A stretch of DNA of 64,000 nt, from NCBI RefSeq assembly GCF_025195095.1, contig NZ_JANAVZ010000001.1, positions 186,001-250,000 on the forward strand, written 5' to 3'. Shown here piece after piece: positions 21,199-29,626 of the stretch. The notes below the pieces were generated by a model that made no database searches, was not told the origin of the DNA, and saw only the letters and a program-made list of their open reading frames with translations. The stretch is from Paracoccus maritimus. GTDB lineage: Bacteria > Pseudomonadota > Alphaproteobacteria > Rhodobacterales > Rhodobacteraceae. A program made the translations under genes and the position numbers. How positions within the stretch are numbered: the stretch's first letter is position 1; each line of letters opens with the position of its first letter.

Positions 21199-22272
21199 TC
21201 AGGCCGTGACCGGGACCAGATGGTGATCCCATGCGCGGCCGCCCCGCTTGGCCAGCGGCGTGATCCGGTCGTCCGCGCGGGTCAGCCCGCCCAGCCCGTC
21301 CGAGATGAAAAAGCCCCGCCCCGCTGGCGCAAGGCCGCAGACATCCTCGCGCAGGATGGTGCGCAGATGTCCGCCGGTATCGTCGAAGATCTGGACCCGT
21401 CCGCCGCGAGGTGAACTGATCGCGACCTGCCGTCGCGTGGCATCGAACGCGACCGAGCCGACATAGCCGGCCATCGCCATCGCCTCGTGGATCGGCATGC
21501 GGTCCAGCACCGCGGGACCGCCACGCCTGTGCAGGCCCATCAGGGGCACGCCCTCGGCCGGATCGCCCTGCCATTGCATGCCGAACGCGACCAGCCCGTC
21601 GCGACCCAGCGCGATATGACGGATCGAGTTCAGCCGCAGCGATTCGTCCAGTTCCACCTTGTCCAGCAGATCCCCATCGGCGCTGACATAGGCAAGGTTC
21701 GGCCGCATCTCTGCCACGCCCAGCTTGACGCCGGGACTGTCGGGGTGATTGCGATACCCGCCATTCGCGGCGACCAGGACATCGCCCGGCATGCGCCGGA
21801 TCTCGTGCGGGCCGGTGCCGTGGGTCGGGATCTCGCCCACGCGCCGCCAGCCTTGGCTGCGCGACCACAGCCCGATCCGGCCCTGCCCGGCCTGATAATC
21901 GTTCTCGGACGTGCACAGGATGTCGCCGTCCGCGATGAACGTGCCATGGCCATAGAAATGCCGGCCCTGCGGGGCGTGCAGGCGGGCCATGACCTTGCCC
22001 GTCGCGCAGTTCAGAACCAGCGCGAAGGTGCCGGGGCTGCGCGCGAAGGCGACGGCTTCGGGGGCGGTCGGATGCGCCGCGGCGGCGTGGCCGCGCGCCG
22101 GCAGCGGGATGCGGAACGTGTCCGCGCCCTGTGCGGTCAGACCGAACAGCGCGTAGGTTCCGTCCGCCTCGCGGGCCGCGCCAAGGATCGCAGGGCTGCC
22201 GGCATCGGCCCATGACAGGCGCGGGGCGACGGCGCCCGCCATCAGCGCGGTCAGAAAGCTTCGCCGCCGCAT
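21199..22272 (-). CDS. DUF1513 domain periplasmic protein of the imelysin cluster
   Basis: 357-residue secreted protein of the DUF1513 type, function unknown. The N-terminus MRRRSFLTALMAGAVAP looks like a Tat signal. The body looks like a beta-propeller: repeated blocks such as HFYGHGTFIADGDILCTSEND, GPHEIRRMPGDVLVAANGG and PRGGRVQIFDDTGGHL. Start ATG 22272 overlaps the preceding imelysin stop as ATGA. It is the last gene of the four-gene iron-linked cluster; proteins of this family are regularly found with imelysins, so a role in iron uptake is inferred from context. Confidence 0.83.
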   Translation of the reverse strand: MRRRSFLTALMAGAVAPRLSWADAGSPAILGAAREADGTYALFGLTAQGADTFRIPLPARGHAAAAHPTAPEAVAFARSPGTFALVLNCATGKVMARLHAPQGRHFYGHGTFIADGDILCTSENDYQAGQGRIGLWSRSQGWRRVGEIPTHGTGPHEIRRMPGDVLVAANGGYRNHPDSPGVKLGVAEMRPNLAYVSADGDLLDKVELDESLRLNSIRHIALGRDGLVAFGMQWQGDPAEGVPLMGLHRRGGPAVLDRMPIHEAMAMAGYVGSVAFDATRRQVAISSPRGGRVQIFDDTGGHLRTILREDVCGLAPAGRGFFISDGLGGLTRADDRITPLAKRGGRAWDHHLVPVTA

Positions 22273-23261
22273 CAGTCGCCATCCCGTGAATTGAAGCCCG
22301 CCGTCAGGCCCAGCCCGCCGCCGATCTCGCCCCGGACCGCATCGCCGATCGCGCGGATCTGCTGTTGCAGGATCTCGATCTTCAGGCGGGATTGCGGATC
22401 CGCGACGCCTGCAAGACGTGCATCGTCCAGCGCCATCGCCGTCTGCTGCGCGGTCTCGAACGCCGTCTCGGTCACCGGGATCGGGGTGTCGGACATGTGG
22501 ATCGCCAGGTCGCGCAGCGCCGCTAGCGACAGGCGGATATTGCGCAACGGGCGGTCCGACCGCCATGCCTCGGCCGATTTCGGGCGCGGTTTGTCGAACG
22601 TGCCCATGGGGCGGCCGATCCGCTGGTCCGCATCGAATTCGATCGCCGACAGCAACGCGGTGTACAACGCCTGTTCCGGTTCCTTCGCCGACAGATAACG
22701 GCTGTTGTCCGCCGTGCCGGCGGTCAGCATCAGCTGCGCATGTTCGGCCCAGTCGGTCCTGATGTCCGCCGCGATGGCCGCCAGATCGACGGCGATGGCG
22801 CGGGCATATCGGCATTCATAATCGTCAAGCCCGTAGTCCGCATTGTCGCCGTGGATCACGCGCTCCAGCGCCATCAGACCGCGCCCGGCAATCGACACCT
22901 CGGCAAAAGCCTGCGGACCGTCCACCACCGGATCGGCGTCCGCCACCAGGCCCCTGACCGTGCGCGCCACGAGGCCGCGCGGATCGGGCCAGAATTCGAT
23001 CGTCAGGGCGCGCCCGTCCTGCTCCAACGGGCCAAAGCCCAGATGCGACAGGCCCATCCAGCCGTCAAAGGCGTCCTGATAGGCTGGTCGCAAAGACATG
23101 GCGCGGCAATCCGCGGTGGCGGCGTCGGCCAAGGCGTCGGCCGTTTCGGCAAAATGCCGGGCTGCGGGCAGGACATGATCGTTCACCGCCCCCGTCACGT
23201 CCGTCAGGGCGGGCCGCGGCAGAAGGGCAAGGACGAAGACGGAAAGAAGGGCAGCGCGCAT
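22272..23261 (-). CDS. Imelysin-family protein (second copy)
   Basis: 329-residue secreted helical protein with a Sec signal (MRAALLSVFVLALLPRPALT). The DAFDGWMGLSHLGFGP segment is the imelysin/EfeO-type helix, with the GRGLMALERVIHGD segment that corresponds to the GxHxxE-like metal region of the family (here with a changed residue order). The start directly follows the oxidoreductase stop (TAGATG). The family is linked to periplasmic iron binding, not proved peptidase activity. It is shorter and more diverged than the first imelysin of this cluster. Confidence 0.83.
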   Translation of the reverse strand: MRAALLSVFVLALLPRPALTDVTGAVNDHVLPAARHFAETADALADAATADCRAMSLRPAYQDAFDGWMGLSHLGFGPLEQDGRALTIEFWPDPRGLVARTVRGLVADADPVVDGPQAFAEVSIAGRGLMALERVIHGDNADYGLDDYECRYARAIAVDLAAIAADIRTDWAEHAQLMLTAGTADNSRYLSAKEPEQALYTALLSAIEFDADQRIGRPMGTFDKPRPKSAEAWRSDRPLRNIRLSLAALRDLAIHMSDTPIPVTETAFETAQQTAMALDDARLAGVADPQSRLKIEILQQQIRAIGDAVRGEIGGGLGLTAGFNSRDGD

Positions 23262-24809
23262 CTAAAGGCTTTCCACGAATCGGATCAGCGCCGCGCGTTC
23301 GTCGGGCGGCATCTTGGCGACATGGTCGCGCGCCGTCCGGCCCTCGCCGCCATGCCACAGAATGGCTTCGAGGACGGATCGCGCGCGACCGTCATGCAGG
23401 AACATGCTGTGCCCGTTGACCTGCCGGGTCAACCCGATGCCCCACAGGGGCGCGGTGCGCCATTCGCGCCCGTCCGCCAACCCCTCGGGGCGGTCATCGG
23501 CCAATCCCTTGCCCATGTCGTGCAGCAGCATGTCGCTGTAGGGCCAGATCAGCTGGAAACTGTGTTCGGGCCGGTCCTGCATCCGGGCGGTGACGAATTT
23601 CGGGCGATGACAGTCGGCGCATCCGGCCTTGTAGAAGCCCTGCTTGCCGCGCAGAACCTGCGGATCCGCCGGGTCGCGGCGGGCGGGTACGGCAAGATTC
23701 TGGCTGTAGAAGGTGACCAGATCCAGCCCTTCGGCGTCGATCTCGGTGACGCGGGCATCACCATCGCCGTGCGGGGCCTTGATGCAGGGGTGCTGCGCCG
23801 GGGTGCAGTCGCCCGACGGCGCGGGATGCAGCGGCGTCGAGATGCCGATATCCCCGGAAAAGGCGCTGGCCGATTGTTCCTCGATCGTCGGCATACCGGC
23901 CTTCCAGCCAAAGCGGCCCAGCATCGGTTTGTCGTAGCGCGCCGACCATGCGATCTGCGCCCGTCCCGAGATCCCGTCGCCATCGGCATCGTCCGGGTCA
24001 GCGCCCGCGACGATATCGGCGGCGGGCACCGATTCCAGCAGCCCCAGCCCGATCATCTGCGGTGCCACGCGCGGGCTGATCATCAGGTCGTCGCGCAACG
24101 GCCCATAGGCGGCATCCTCGATCCTGTAGGTCGGCCGGCGCAGATGCGCGATCTCGCCACCCGACAATTCCACCGCTTCCTCGGCATAGGTGACGACCAT
24201 GCGCCCTTCGGCCGGCACGCCCGCGACCGACAGATCCTGCAACTGCCCGCCATAGACCGGATCGGGGCGCGTCGGGCGATAGGGATTGCCGGTGCCCGCC
24301 AGATAATCCTCGATTCGGGTTCGTTCGGCGTTGTCGTCGGCCGGAACGGACAGGCGCAGGAACATTGATCCACCGGGCTGGCCCGCCGCGTCCGGCGGAT
24401 GGCCGCGCCCGTCTTTCAGGTGACAGTTCTGGCATCCGCGCGCGTTATACAGCGGCCCCAGCCCGTCCGAGGCCAGCGTGGACGACGGGGATGAGACCCA
24501 CAGCTTGCGAAACAGCCCGTTGCCGATCTTGAACTGCAGCTCGTCCTGAAACGAAATATTGGCTGATGACAGCGAGAACGCGTCGGCATCGTCGCGGGCG
24601 CGCACCGTGGCCGCGCCGCCCGGATTGGCCTCGAACGGCTCGGCCTTGGTGAAGTCGTCGGTCGGGGCGACGACCTCAGCGATCCGCCCGGTTTCGGCGG
24701 GTGTCCGCGGCGTGATGTTCAGATGCAGATCTGAAAGCGTCTGGGCCGGCGTCTGGGCCAGCCCCGCGCTCGTCAGCGCGACCATCGCCAGCGGCATCAG
24801 CCGCCACAT
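23262..24809 (-). CDS. Di-haem oxidoreductase family protein (COG3488 type)
   Basis: Periplasmic c-type di-haem protein, about 515 residues, formerly called thiol oxidoreductase. It has a signal peptide (MWRLMPLAMVALTSAGLAQ) and two haem sites, CQNCH (about C126) and CADCH (about C397). Between them are conserved segments DGLGPLYNARGCQNCHLKDG and GRFGWKAGMPTIEEQSA. I chose ATG 24809 because TAGGA lies 8 bp before it; ATG 24818 and 24836 are in frame alternatives, the latter overlapping the upstream gene. It is flanked by two imelysin genes, an arrangement that suggests redox change of iron during uptake. Confidence 0.85.
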   Translation of the reverse strand: MWRLMPLAMVALTSAGLAQTPAQTLSDLHLNITPRTPAETGRIAEVVAPTDDFTKAEPFEANPGGAATVRARDDADAFSLSSANISFQDELQFKIGNGLFRKLWVSSPSSTLASDGLGPLYNARGCQNCHLKDGRGHPPDAAGQPGGSMFLRLSVPADDNAERTRIEDYLAGTGNPYRPTRPDPVYGGQLQDLSVAGVPAEGRMVVTYAEEAVELSGGEIAHLRRPTYRIEDAAYGPLRDDLMISPRVAPQMIGLGLLESVPAADIVAGADPDDADGDGISGRAQIAWSARYDKPMLGRFGWKAGMPTIEEQSASAFSGDIGISTPLHPAPSGDCTPAQHPCIKAPHGDGDARVTEIDAEGLDLVTFYSQNLAVPARRDPADPQVLRGKQGFYKAGCADCHRPKFVTARMQDRPEHSFQLIWPYSDMLLHDMGKGLADDRPEGLADGREWRTAPLWGIGLTRQVNGHSMFLHDGRARSVLEAILWHGGEGRTARDHVAKMPPDERAALIRFVESL

Positions 24810-24819
24810 CGTCGGCATC

Positions 24820-26076
24820 CTACTGGAAAACGGCATCCGGGTTGTCCAAGCTGTCGGACCCTTCGAATCCGATATCCTGCAGACCCAGAACGTTCACCGC
24901 GCGTTCGATGTCGCGGGTCTGGGAAACCAGCGAATCGACCGCGGCAAGGATCAGTGCCTCGCCATCCTGATTTCCGCGCGCCAGAAGCTGATCGTAGGAC
25001 GTGCCGGCTTCGGCCACGGTTTTCAGACGAGCCAGCTTGGCGACGCTGTCGTTCAGGCCCGCGCGCAGCGAGGCGTCGATCTGGGGGTCGGCGGCGGCGA
25101 CCAGCGATGACAGGCTTTCGCCGGTCACGACGCTGCCGTCCACGCGGGTATATTCGCCCAGATAGACATTCCGGATGCCGATTCCGTCATAGTAATGGCT
25201 GTCATGGGTGTTGTCCGAGAAGCAGTCGTGTTCCTCTTCGGGGTCGTTCAGCATGACGCCCAGCTTCATCCGCTCGCCCGCCAGTTCGCCATAGGACAGG
25301 CTGCCCATCCCGGTCAGCATCGCGCTGATCGCGGCATCGGGATCGGCGGTCAGGGCAGTCGCGGCCTCGCCACCCTCGGCCCATTGAGCGGTCATCCATT
25401 CCAGATCGCTGACCAGCAGATCGGCGGCGGCCTTCAGATAGGCGGCGCGGCGGTCGCAATTGCCGCCGGTGCAGTCCTCGCCCTGCGCATAGTCGGTCCA
25501 GGGGCGTTCGCCGGCGCCGTGATCTGTGCCGTGCAGATCCTGACCCCATAGCAGGAATTCGATGGCGTGGTATCCGGTCGCGACATTCGCCTCGATCGCG
25601 TCGGCCTCGTGCAGCGTGTCCGACAGCAACTCCGGGGTGATCTTGGCGGCGTCCAACTGATTGCCGGACAGGGTGAAGCTTTTCTGGCTGACGACGTTCA
25701 ACGCGGCGTATTCGTTTTCGTCGGACGCGCCGCCATATGACGGATCGACATAGTCGATCAGCCCCTCGTCCAGCGGCCATGCGTTCACCTTGCCTTCCCA
25801 GTCATCGACGATCGCATTGCCGAAACGCAGCGCCTCGGTCTGCATGTAGGGAACGCGCGCGGCCTTCCATGCGGCGCGCGCGGCCGTCAGGTTCTGGGCC
25901 GACGGGTCCGCGATCAGCGCGTCGATGGCGGATTGCAGCTCGCGGGCGGTGGTCAGGCTGTCGTCATAGCTTGCGTGGGCGATCGCGACGTAATTGGCGA
26001 CCACTTCCGGCTTTCCGGCAAGGGCGGGCGCGGCGATCGCACAGGCCAGAGCGGATATGGCGAGGGTGGTTTTCAT
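24820..26076 (-). CDS. Imelysin-family iron-uptake protein (IrpA-like)
   Basis: 418-residue secreted protein opening the cluster. Sec signal MKTTLAISALACAIAAPALA. It contains the conserved imelysin motif GYHAIEFLLWGQD (GxHxxE) plus the EALRFGNAIVDDWEGKVNAWPLDEGLIDYVD and ERMKLGVMLNDPEEEHDCFSDNTH segments, which match IrpA-type proteins. Start ATG 26076 has an AGGAGGA ribosome site. Expected to bind iron in the periplasm or at the outer membrane and to be iron-regulated; I could not identify a convincing Irr, RirA or Fur site in the 167 bp upstream. Confidence 0.88.
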   Translation of the reverse strand: MKTTLAISALACAIAAPALAGKPEVVANYVAIAHASYDDSLTTARELQSAIDALIADPSAQNLTAARAAWKAARVPYMQTEALRFGNAIVDDWEGKVNAWPLDEGLIDYVDPSYGGASDENEYAALNVVSQKSFTLSGNQLDAAKITPELLSDTLHEADAIEANVATGYHAIEFLLWGQDLHGTDHGAGERPWTDYAQGEDCTGGNCDRRAAYLKAAADLLVSDLEWMTAQWAEGGEAATALTADPDAAISAMLTGMGSLSYGELAGERMKLGVMLNDPEEEHDCFSDNTHDSHYYDGIGIRNVYLGEYTRVDGSVVTGESLSSLVAAADPQIDASLRAGLNDSVAKLARLKTVAEAGTSYDQLLARGNQDGEALILAAVDSLVSQTRDIERAVNVLGLQDIGFEGSDSLDNPDAVFQ

Positions 26077-26193
26077 GACGGTCCTCCTGTCAGGTGCGGC
26101 AAGCGCGTGTTGCGCCACTTGTGGGCCGGTTCGGGGGCGCAAGTCAATTCCTGACAGCTTTTCTAGGGCAATTCGGTGCAGCTCACAAGCAAA

Positions 26194-26221
26194 GGGCGAG
26201 CCTTCGCAGGAAGGCTCGCCC
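26194..26221 (-). terminator. Terminator downstream of the NCS1 permease gene
   Basis: A 12-bp perfect stem GGGCGAGCCTTC / GAAGGCTCGCCC with a GCAG loop. It lies 22 bp after the permease stop on the minus strand and is followed there by TTTGCTTG. It also separates this operon from the imelysin cluster. Confidence 0.8.
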
Positions 26222-26243
26222 GGACTTGTGCGTGTGGGGGAAA

Positions 26244-27599
26244 TCAGTCGCGGAACCGGCGCGCGGCGGGCAGGTACTGCATCAGCAGCCAATAGCTGAC
26301 GCCCGCCGGGACCAGGCTTGCATACCAGCTGATCCCCGAGAAGATCAGCGCCGCAATGACGCCGATCACCGTGGCGATGACGGCAGCCGGGTTGAAGCCC
26401 CGATAGGGACCGGTCTCGTCATAAAGATGACCCAGGTTCAGCGTCTGCTTTCGGATGATATAGTAGTCGACCACCAGGATCGCGAAGATCGGGCCAAGGA
26501 AGGCGCTGTAGGTCTGGATGAACAGGCTGAGGCCCGCTGCGGATTCGTCGCGGACCAGCATCCACGGGAAGGTGCAGAAGGCCAGCAGGCCGACCACCAC
26601 CGCCGAGGTCCGGAAGTTCAGCTTGAAGATGTCCATCAGCGCATAGGCGGGCGGGACGACGTTGTTCAGGATGTTCGTCGTGACCTGAGCGAAGGCGATG
26701 AACAGCAGCGTCACGACCAGCAGCAGCTTGTTGTCCACGGCGCTGGAGAAGACCTTGATCGGATCGACCTGGCCGGTGGCGCCCGAGACCATCAGGCCGA
26801 TCAGACCCATGAACAGCGTCGCGGGCAGGATCGAATTCGCATAGATCACAACCTGTCGGACGGGTCCGACCTCGTGGCGCAGTTCCCGGCTGTAGTCGGA
26901 CACGTTCAGCATCATCGTCGAATAGATACCCAGGAACAGCATCGTCGCACCCCAGAACGGTGCTCCCCAGGTGCCGTCCACATTGACCAGGTTTTCGCTG
27001 ATCTCGGTGCCGTATTTGCTGATGACGCTGAAGAACATGTAGACCAGCGACCCGATGATGAAGACCGAGCCGATGTTTTCCAGCCATTTGATGCCGTGAA
27101 AGCCCAGCACCGACAGACCGATCTGCAGGAACTGGAAGCCGATGAAGAAGACCCAGATGTTCGAGTAGCCGAACATCGTCTCGCTGACCAGGTTCAGCGC
27201 GCCCGCGCCGATCCAGCTTTGAAAGCCGAACCAGACGATCGCCGGGACCGACCGGACCAGTGCCGGAAGCCGCGTACCGGAAAAGCCAAAGGCCGACCGC
27301 GCCTGCACCATGAAGGGAATGCCGTATTTGTGACCGGCGCGGCCGTTGATCATCAGCGCGACGCCGATGACGGTACAGCCGATCGCGATGGCCACGAAGG
27401 TCTGCAACAGGTTCAGCGTGCCGACCAGGCCCGAACCGATCGTGAATGTGCCGATCGACACGCAGCCGCCCAGCCAGGCGAACAGGTAGGACCAGGGGTC
27501 CATGATGCGGGTCTGCTGCGGGGCCAGCGATTCCTCGCCCACGCCCTTTTCATGATCTTCGACCGGCACGGCGCCGGCGGTGAAATCGGTCTGGGTCAT
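26244..27599 (-). CDS. NCS1-family nucleobase/hydantoin/allantoin permease
   Basis: Twelve-helix sodium or proton symporter of 451 residues, LeuT fold, NCS1 family. Seen are the SYLFAWLGGCVSIGTFTIGSGL first helix, a YGIPFMVQARSAFGFSG segment typical of NCS1 carriers, and VWFGFQSWIGAGAL with a substrate-site tryptophan. Start ATG 27599 (MTQTDFTAG) has GGGAGTC upstream. It follows a hydantoin-type racemase gene by 29 bp, so hydantoins or allantoin are the likely substrates; this is inferred from context. Cytosine-type permease is the alternative. Confidence 0.85.
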   Translation of the reverse strand: MTQTDFTAGAVPVEDHEKGVGEESLAPQQTRIMDPWSYLFAWLGGCVSIGTFTIGSGLVGTLNLLQTFVAIAIGCTVIGVALMINGRAGHKYGIPFMVQARSAFGFSGTRLPALVRSVPAIVWFGFQSWIGAGALNLVSETMFGYSNIWVFFIGFQFLQIGLSVLGFHGIKWLENIGSVFIIGSLVYMFFSVISKYGTEISENLVNVDGTWGAPFWGATMLFLGIYSTMMLNVSDYSRELRHEVGPVRQVVIYANSILPATLFMGLIGLMVSGATGQVDPIKVFSSAVDNKLLLVVTLLFIAFAQVTTNILNNVVPPAYALMDIFKLNFRTSAVVVGLLAFCTFPWMLVRDESAAGLSLFIQTYSAFLGPIFAILVVDYYIIRKQTLNLGHLYDETGPYRGFNPAAVIATVIGVIAALIFSGISWYASLVPAGVSYWLLMQYLPAARRFRD

Positions 27600-27628
27600 A
27601 TCAGACTCCCTGTCTTGGGTGATGTGGA

Positions 27629-28327
27629 TTATTTCTTGTTGGGCACCGCGTAGGCGCCGATCTTGCTGGTCTTCAGCCCGGCGCCCACCAGCGCCTCGGC
27701 AAATTTCGTGGCGACGGTCACGCCGTCGATGACCGGAATGCCGGTTTCCTGGGACAGCCATTCGGTCAGGTCGGACATCCCGGCGCAGCCAAGCACGACG
27801 GCTTCGCAGTTATCCTCGTCGATGGCGCGCAGGATCTCGTCGCGGACAAGCTGGCGTGCATTCGATCCGGGTTCCTCCAGCGCAAGGACGGGGATCGCGG
27901 CCGAGCGGACCTTGCGGCACTGATGGTCCAGCCCGTATTTGCGGACCAGTTCCTCGATGATCGGGACCGACCGGGGCAGGGTCGTGATGACCGAGAACGA
28001 TGTCGCGATCATGCTGGCCGCCTTGCAGGCTGCCTCGCAGATCCCCAGGACGGGGCCGGTGGCGATTTCGCGGCATGCGCCGATGGACGGATCGTCAAAG
28101 CACGCGACGACGATGGCGTCGGCATGGGCGGCCTCGGCCTCCTGAACTTCGCGCAGAAGATGGGCCGCCGACATCACCTCGTCGAAATGGCCCTCGATGC
28201 TGGCGGGGGCGCCATGGGCTGTGCGGCCTTCGACCTGCACATGATCGCCGGCGGCGGCGCGGGCCGAGTCGATGATCTTGTCGGTCATCGACTGGGTCGA
28301 GTTGGGGTTGATGACAACCAGTTTCAT
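27629..28327 (-). CDS. Aspartate/glutamate/hydantoin racemase family protein
   Basis: 232-residue cofactor-independent racemase, closest to hydantoin or allantoin racemases (HyuE/HpxA type). The N-terminus MKLVVINPNSTQSMTDKI is characteristic. The two catalytic cysteines lie in VVACFDDPSIGACRE and VVLGCAGMSDLTEWL. A GGAGGGAA ribosome site precedes ATG 28327. It is co-directional with the NCS1 permease and divergent from a GntR gene. No hydantoinase or carbamoylase is present in the window. Confidence 0.87.
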   Translation of the reverse strand: MKLVVINPNSTQSMTDKIIDSARAAAGDHVQVEGRTAHGAPASIEGHFDEVMSAAHLLREVQEAEAAHADAIVVACFDDPSIGACREIATGPVLGICEAACKAASMIATSFSVITTLPRSVPIIEELVRKYGLDHQCRKVRSAAIPVLALEEPGSNARQLVRDEILRAIDEDNCEAVVLGCAGMSDLTEWLSQETGIPVIDGVTVATKFAEALVGAGLKTSKIGAYAVPNKK

Positions 28328-28363
28328 GCGTTTCCCTCCGTGAGTCGCATTATTGATAGCACA

Positions 28364-28377
28364 GATTGTTAACAATC
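28364..28377. promoter_or_regulatory. Palindromic operator candidate between racemase and GntR genes
   Basis: Perfect 14-bp palindrome GATTGTTAACAATC centred in the 124-bp divergent intergenic region. It is AT-rich, unlike its surroundings, and sits where both promoters should lie (TTGATA at 28353-28358, TATTAT at 28381-28386). The size and symmetry suit binding of a dimeric FCD-type GntR protein, presumably the product of the adjacent gene. Confidence 0.6.
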
Positions 28378-28451
28378 CAATATTATTTTTCTGCCAATGC
28401 GCTGTGCGCGAGGCTGTTGCGTGCGCCCGTTCGGCGTGCAATCTGAGTCCA

Positions 28452-29132
28452 ATGGACAAGCCGCTTGAGACAATCATCGTTGACAGCATCCTGGACGCGA
28501 TCGCCGATCAGCGGCTGCGCGCCGGGACCAAGCTGGGTGAACAGGCGTTGTCAGACCTGTTTGCCTGCAACCGTGCCCAGGTGCGCCGGGCGCTGGCGAC
28601 GCTGACCGCCTATCAGGTGGTCGATCACCTGCCCAATCGCGGCGCCTATGTCGCGACGCCGACGCCGCAGGACGCGCGCAACATCTTCCAGGCCCGCCGT
28701 GCCATCGAGACGGTCACCTGCCGCAATGCGGTGCGCGAGGCCACGGATGACGACATCACCGCCCTGCGCGCCCATCTGGCCGAGGAAGACGCCGCGAAGG
28801 GCCGCGACAACCGCCCGGCCGCTGTCAGGCTGTCGCGCGGGTTCCACGTGCTGCTGGGGCGGATCGGACGAAACCCGGTTCTGGCCCGCTATCTGGAAGA
28901 GTTGACGATGCGCAGTTCGTTGATCATCGGGCTTTATGCGTCGGGGCAGGCGACGCTGTGCGCCGAAGACGAACACGCGCAGATCGTCGAGGCGATTGAA
29001 CGGCGTGACGAGGCCGAGGCGCAGCGCCTGCTGGACCAGCATCTGCGCCATATCGAGTCGGGTATTGCCTTCGATGACAATCCGCCGGCGACGGGGGCAC
29101 TGTCGGCCGTGCTTGGCGACTGGCGCGGCTGA
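28452..29132 (+). CDS. GntR-family regulator with FCD domain
   Basis: 226-residue transcription factor. The N-terminal winged helix (IIVDSILDAIADQRLRAGTKL, then LSDLFACNRAQVRRALATLTAYQVV) is followed by RGAYVATPTPQDARNIFQAR and an all-helical FCD ligand domain (about 85-215). I chose ATG 28452 (MDKPLETII); an in-frame TTG at 28353 would place the operator inside the gene. It is divergent from the racemase/permease pair and probably controls it in response to the transported compound or a breakdown product. Confidence 0.88.
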   Translation: MDKPLETIIVDSILDAIADQRLRAGTKLGEQALSDLFACNRAQVRRALATLTAYQVVDHLPNRGAYVATPTPQDARNIFQARRAIETVTCRNAVREATDDDITALRAHLAEEDAAKGRDNRPAAVRLSRGFHVLLGRIGRNPVLARYLEELTMRSSLIIGLYASGQATLCAEDEHAQIVEAIERRDEAEAQRLLDQHLRHIESGIAFDDNPPATGALSAVLGDWRG

Positions 29133-29626
29133 TCCGTCGACTCGCCCATTGCGGGTGAAGGAAACCGCCGATCTGGCAGTAAACCCGGTTCTTGAGTCGT
29201 CTCGAAATAATCTTTTCCGATCCCACAAGTTAATCGCGGACTTCGCCCCTGCATCTGAAGGGAAGTGCTTCAGTCACTTGTGCCAAATACCCAGCTTCGC
29301 GTCAGATTTTCTTAGGATTTGTGAAAACAACACCCGAAAATTACAGCGGATTTCTGTCGTCTTGCCAACCTTGCGTGTTGGCGTGTTCATGCAAAACCCA
29401 TGTAGTCAAGGGGTTTACCTCGCCGGTAGCTTGCGCGGTATTCCGCCGAGATCTGGGCGCGACTCGGGATTGCGAAAATACGTTTTTGCGCGAACTTCAA
29501 GTTAAAAAATCCGAAGAATTATCAGAAAATTTATTGACATGGCAGGCTTGGCAGAGCTTTTTGGAAGGCGAGTTCGCGGCATCACCCCAACGCTGCGACA
29601 CCGCGAAATCAAATCGGTAGGTTGTT
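29133..29626 (+). promoter_or_regulatory. AT-richer leader region of the giant autotransporter gene
   Basis: 494 bp with no convincing gene and visibly lower GC than the rest of the window. It contains several inverted repeats: CACAAGT (29224-29230) with ACTTGTG (29276-29282) enclosing CTGAAG/CTTCAG (29255-29260, 29268-29273); GCCAAC/GTTGGC (29364-29369, 29377-29382); AAACCC/GGGTTT (29394-29399, 29411-29416). TTGACA at 29534-29539 is a good -35 element, but no clear -10 follows at the right distance. The ribosome site before ATG 29627 is weak (GGTAGG). Confidence 0.55.
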
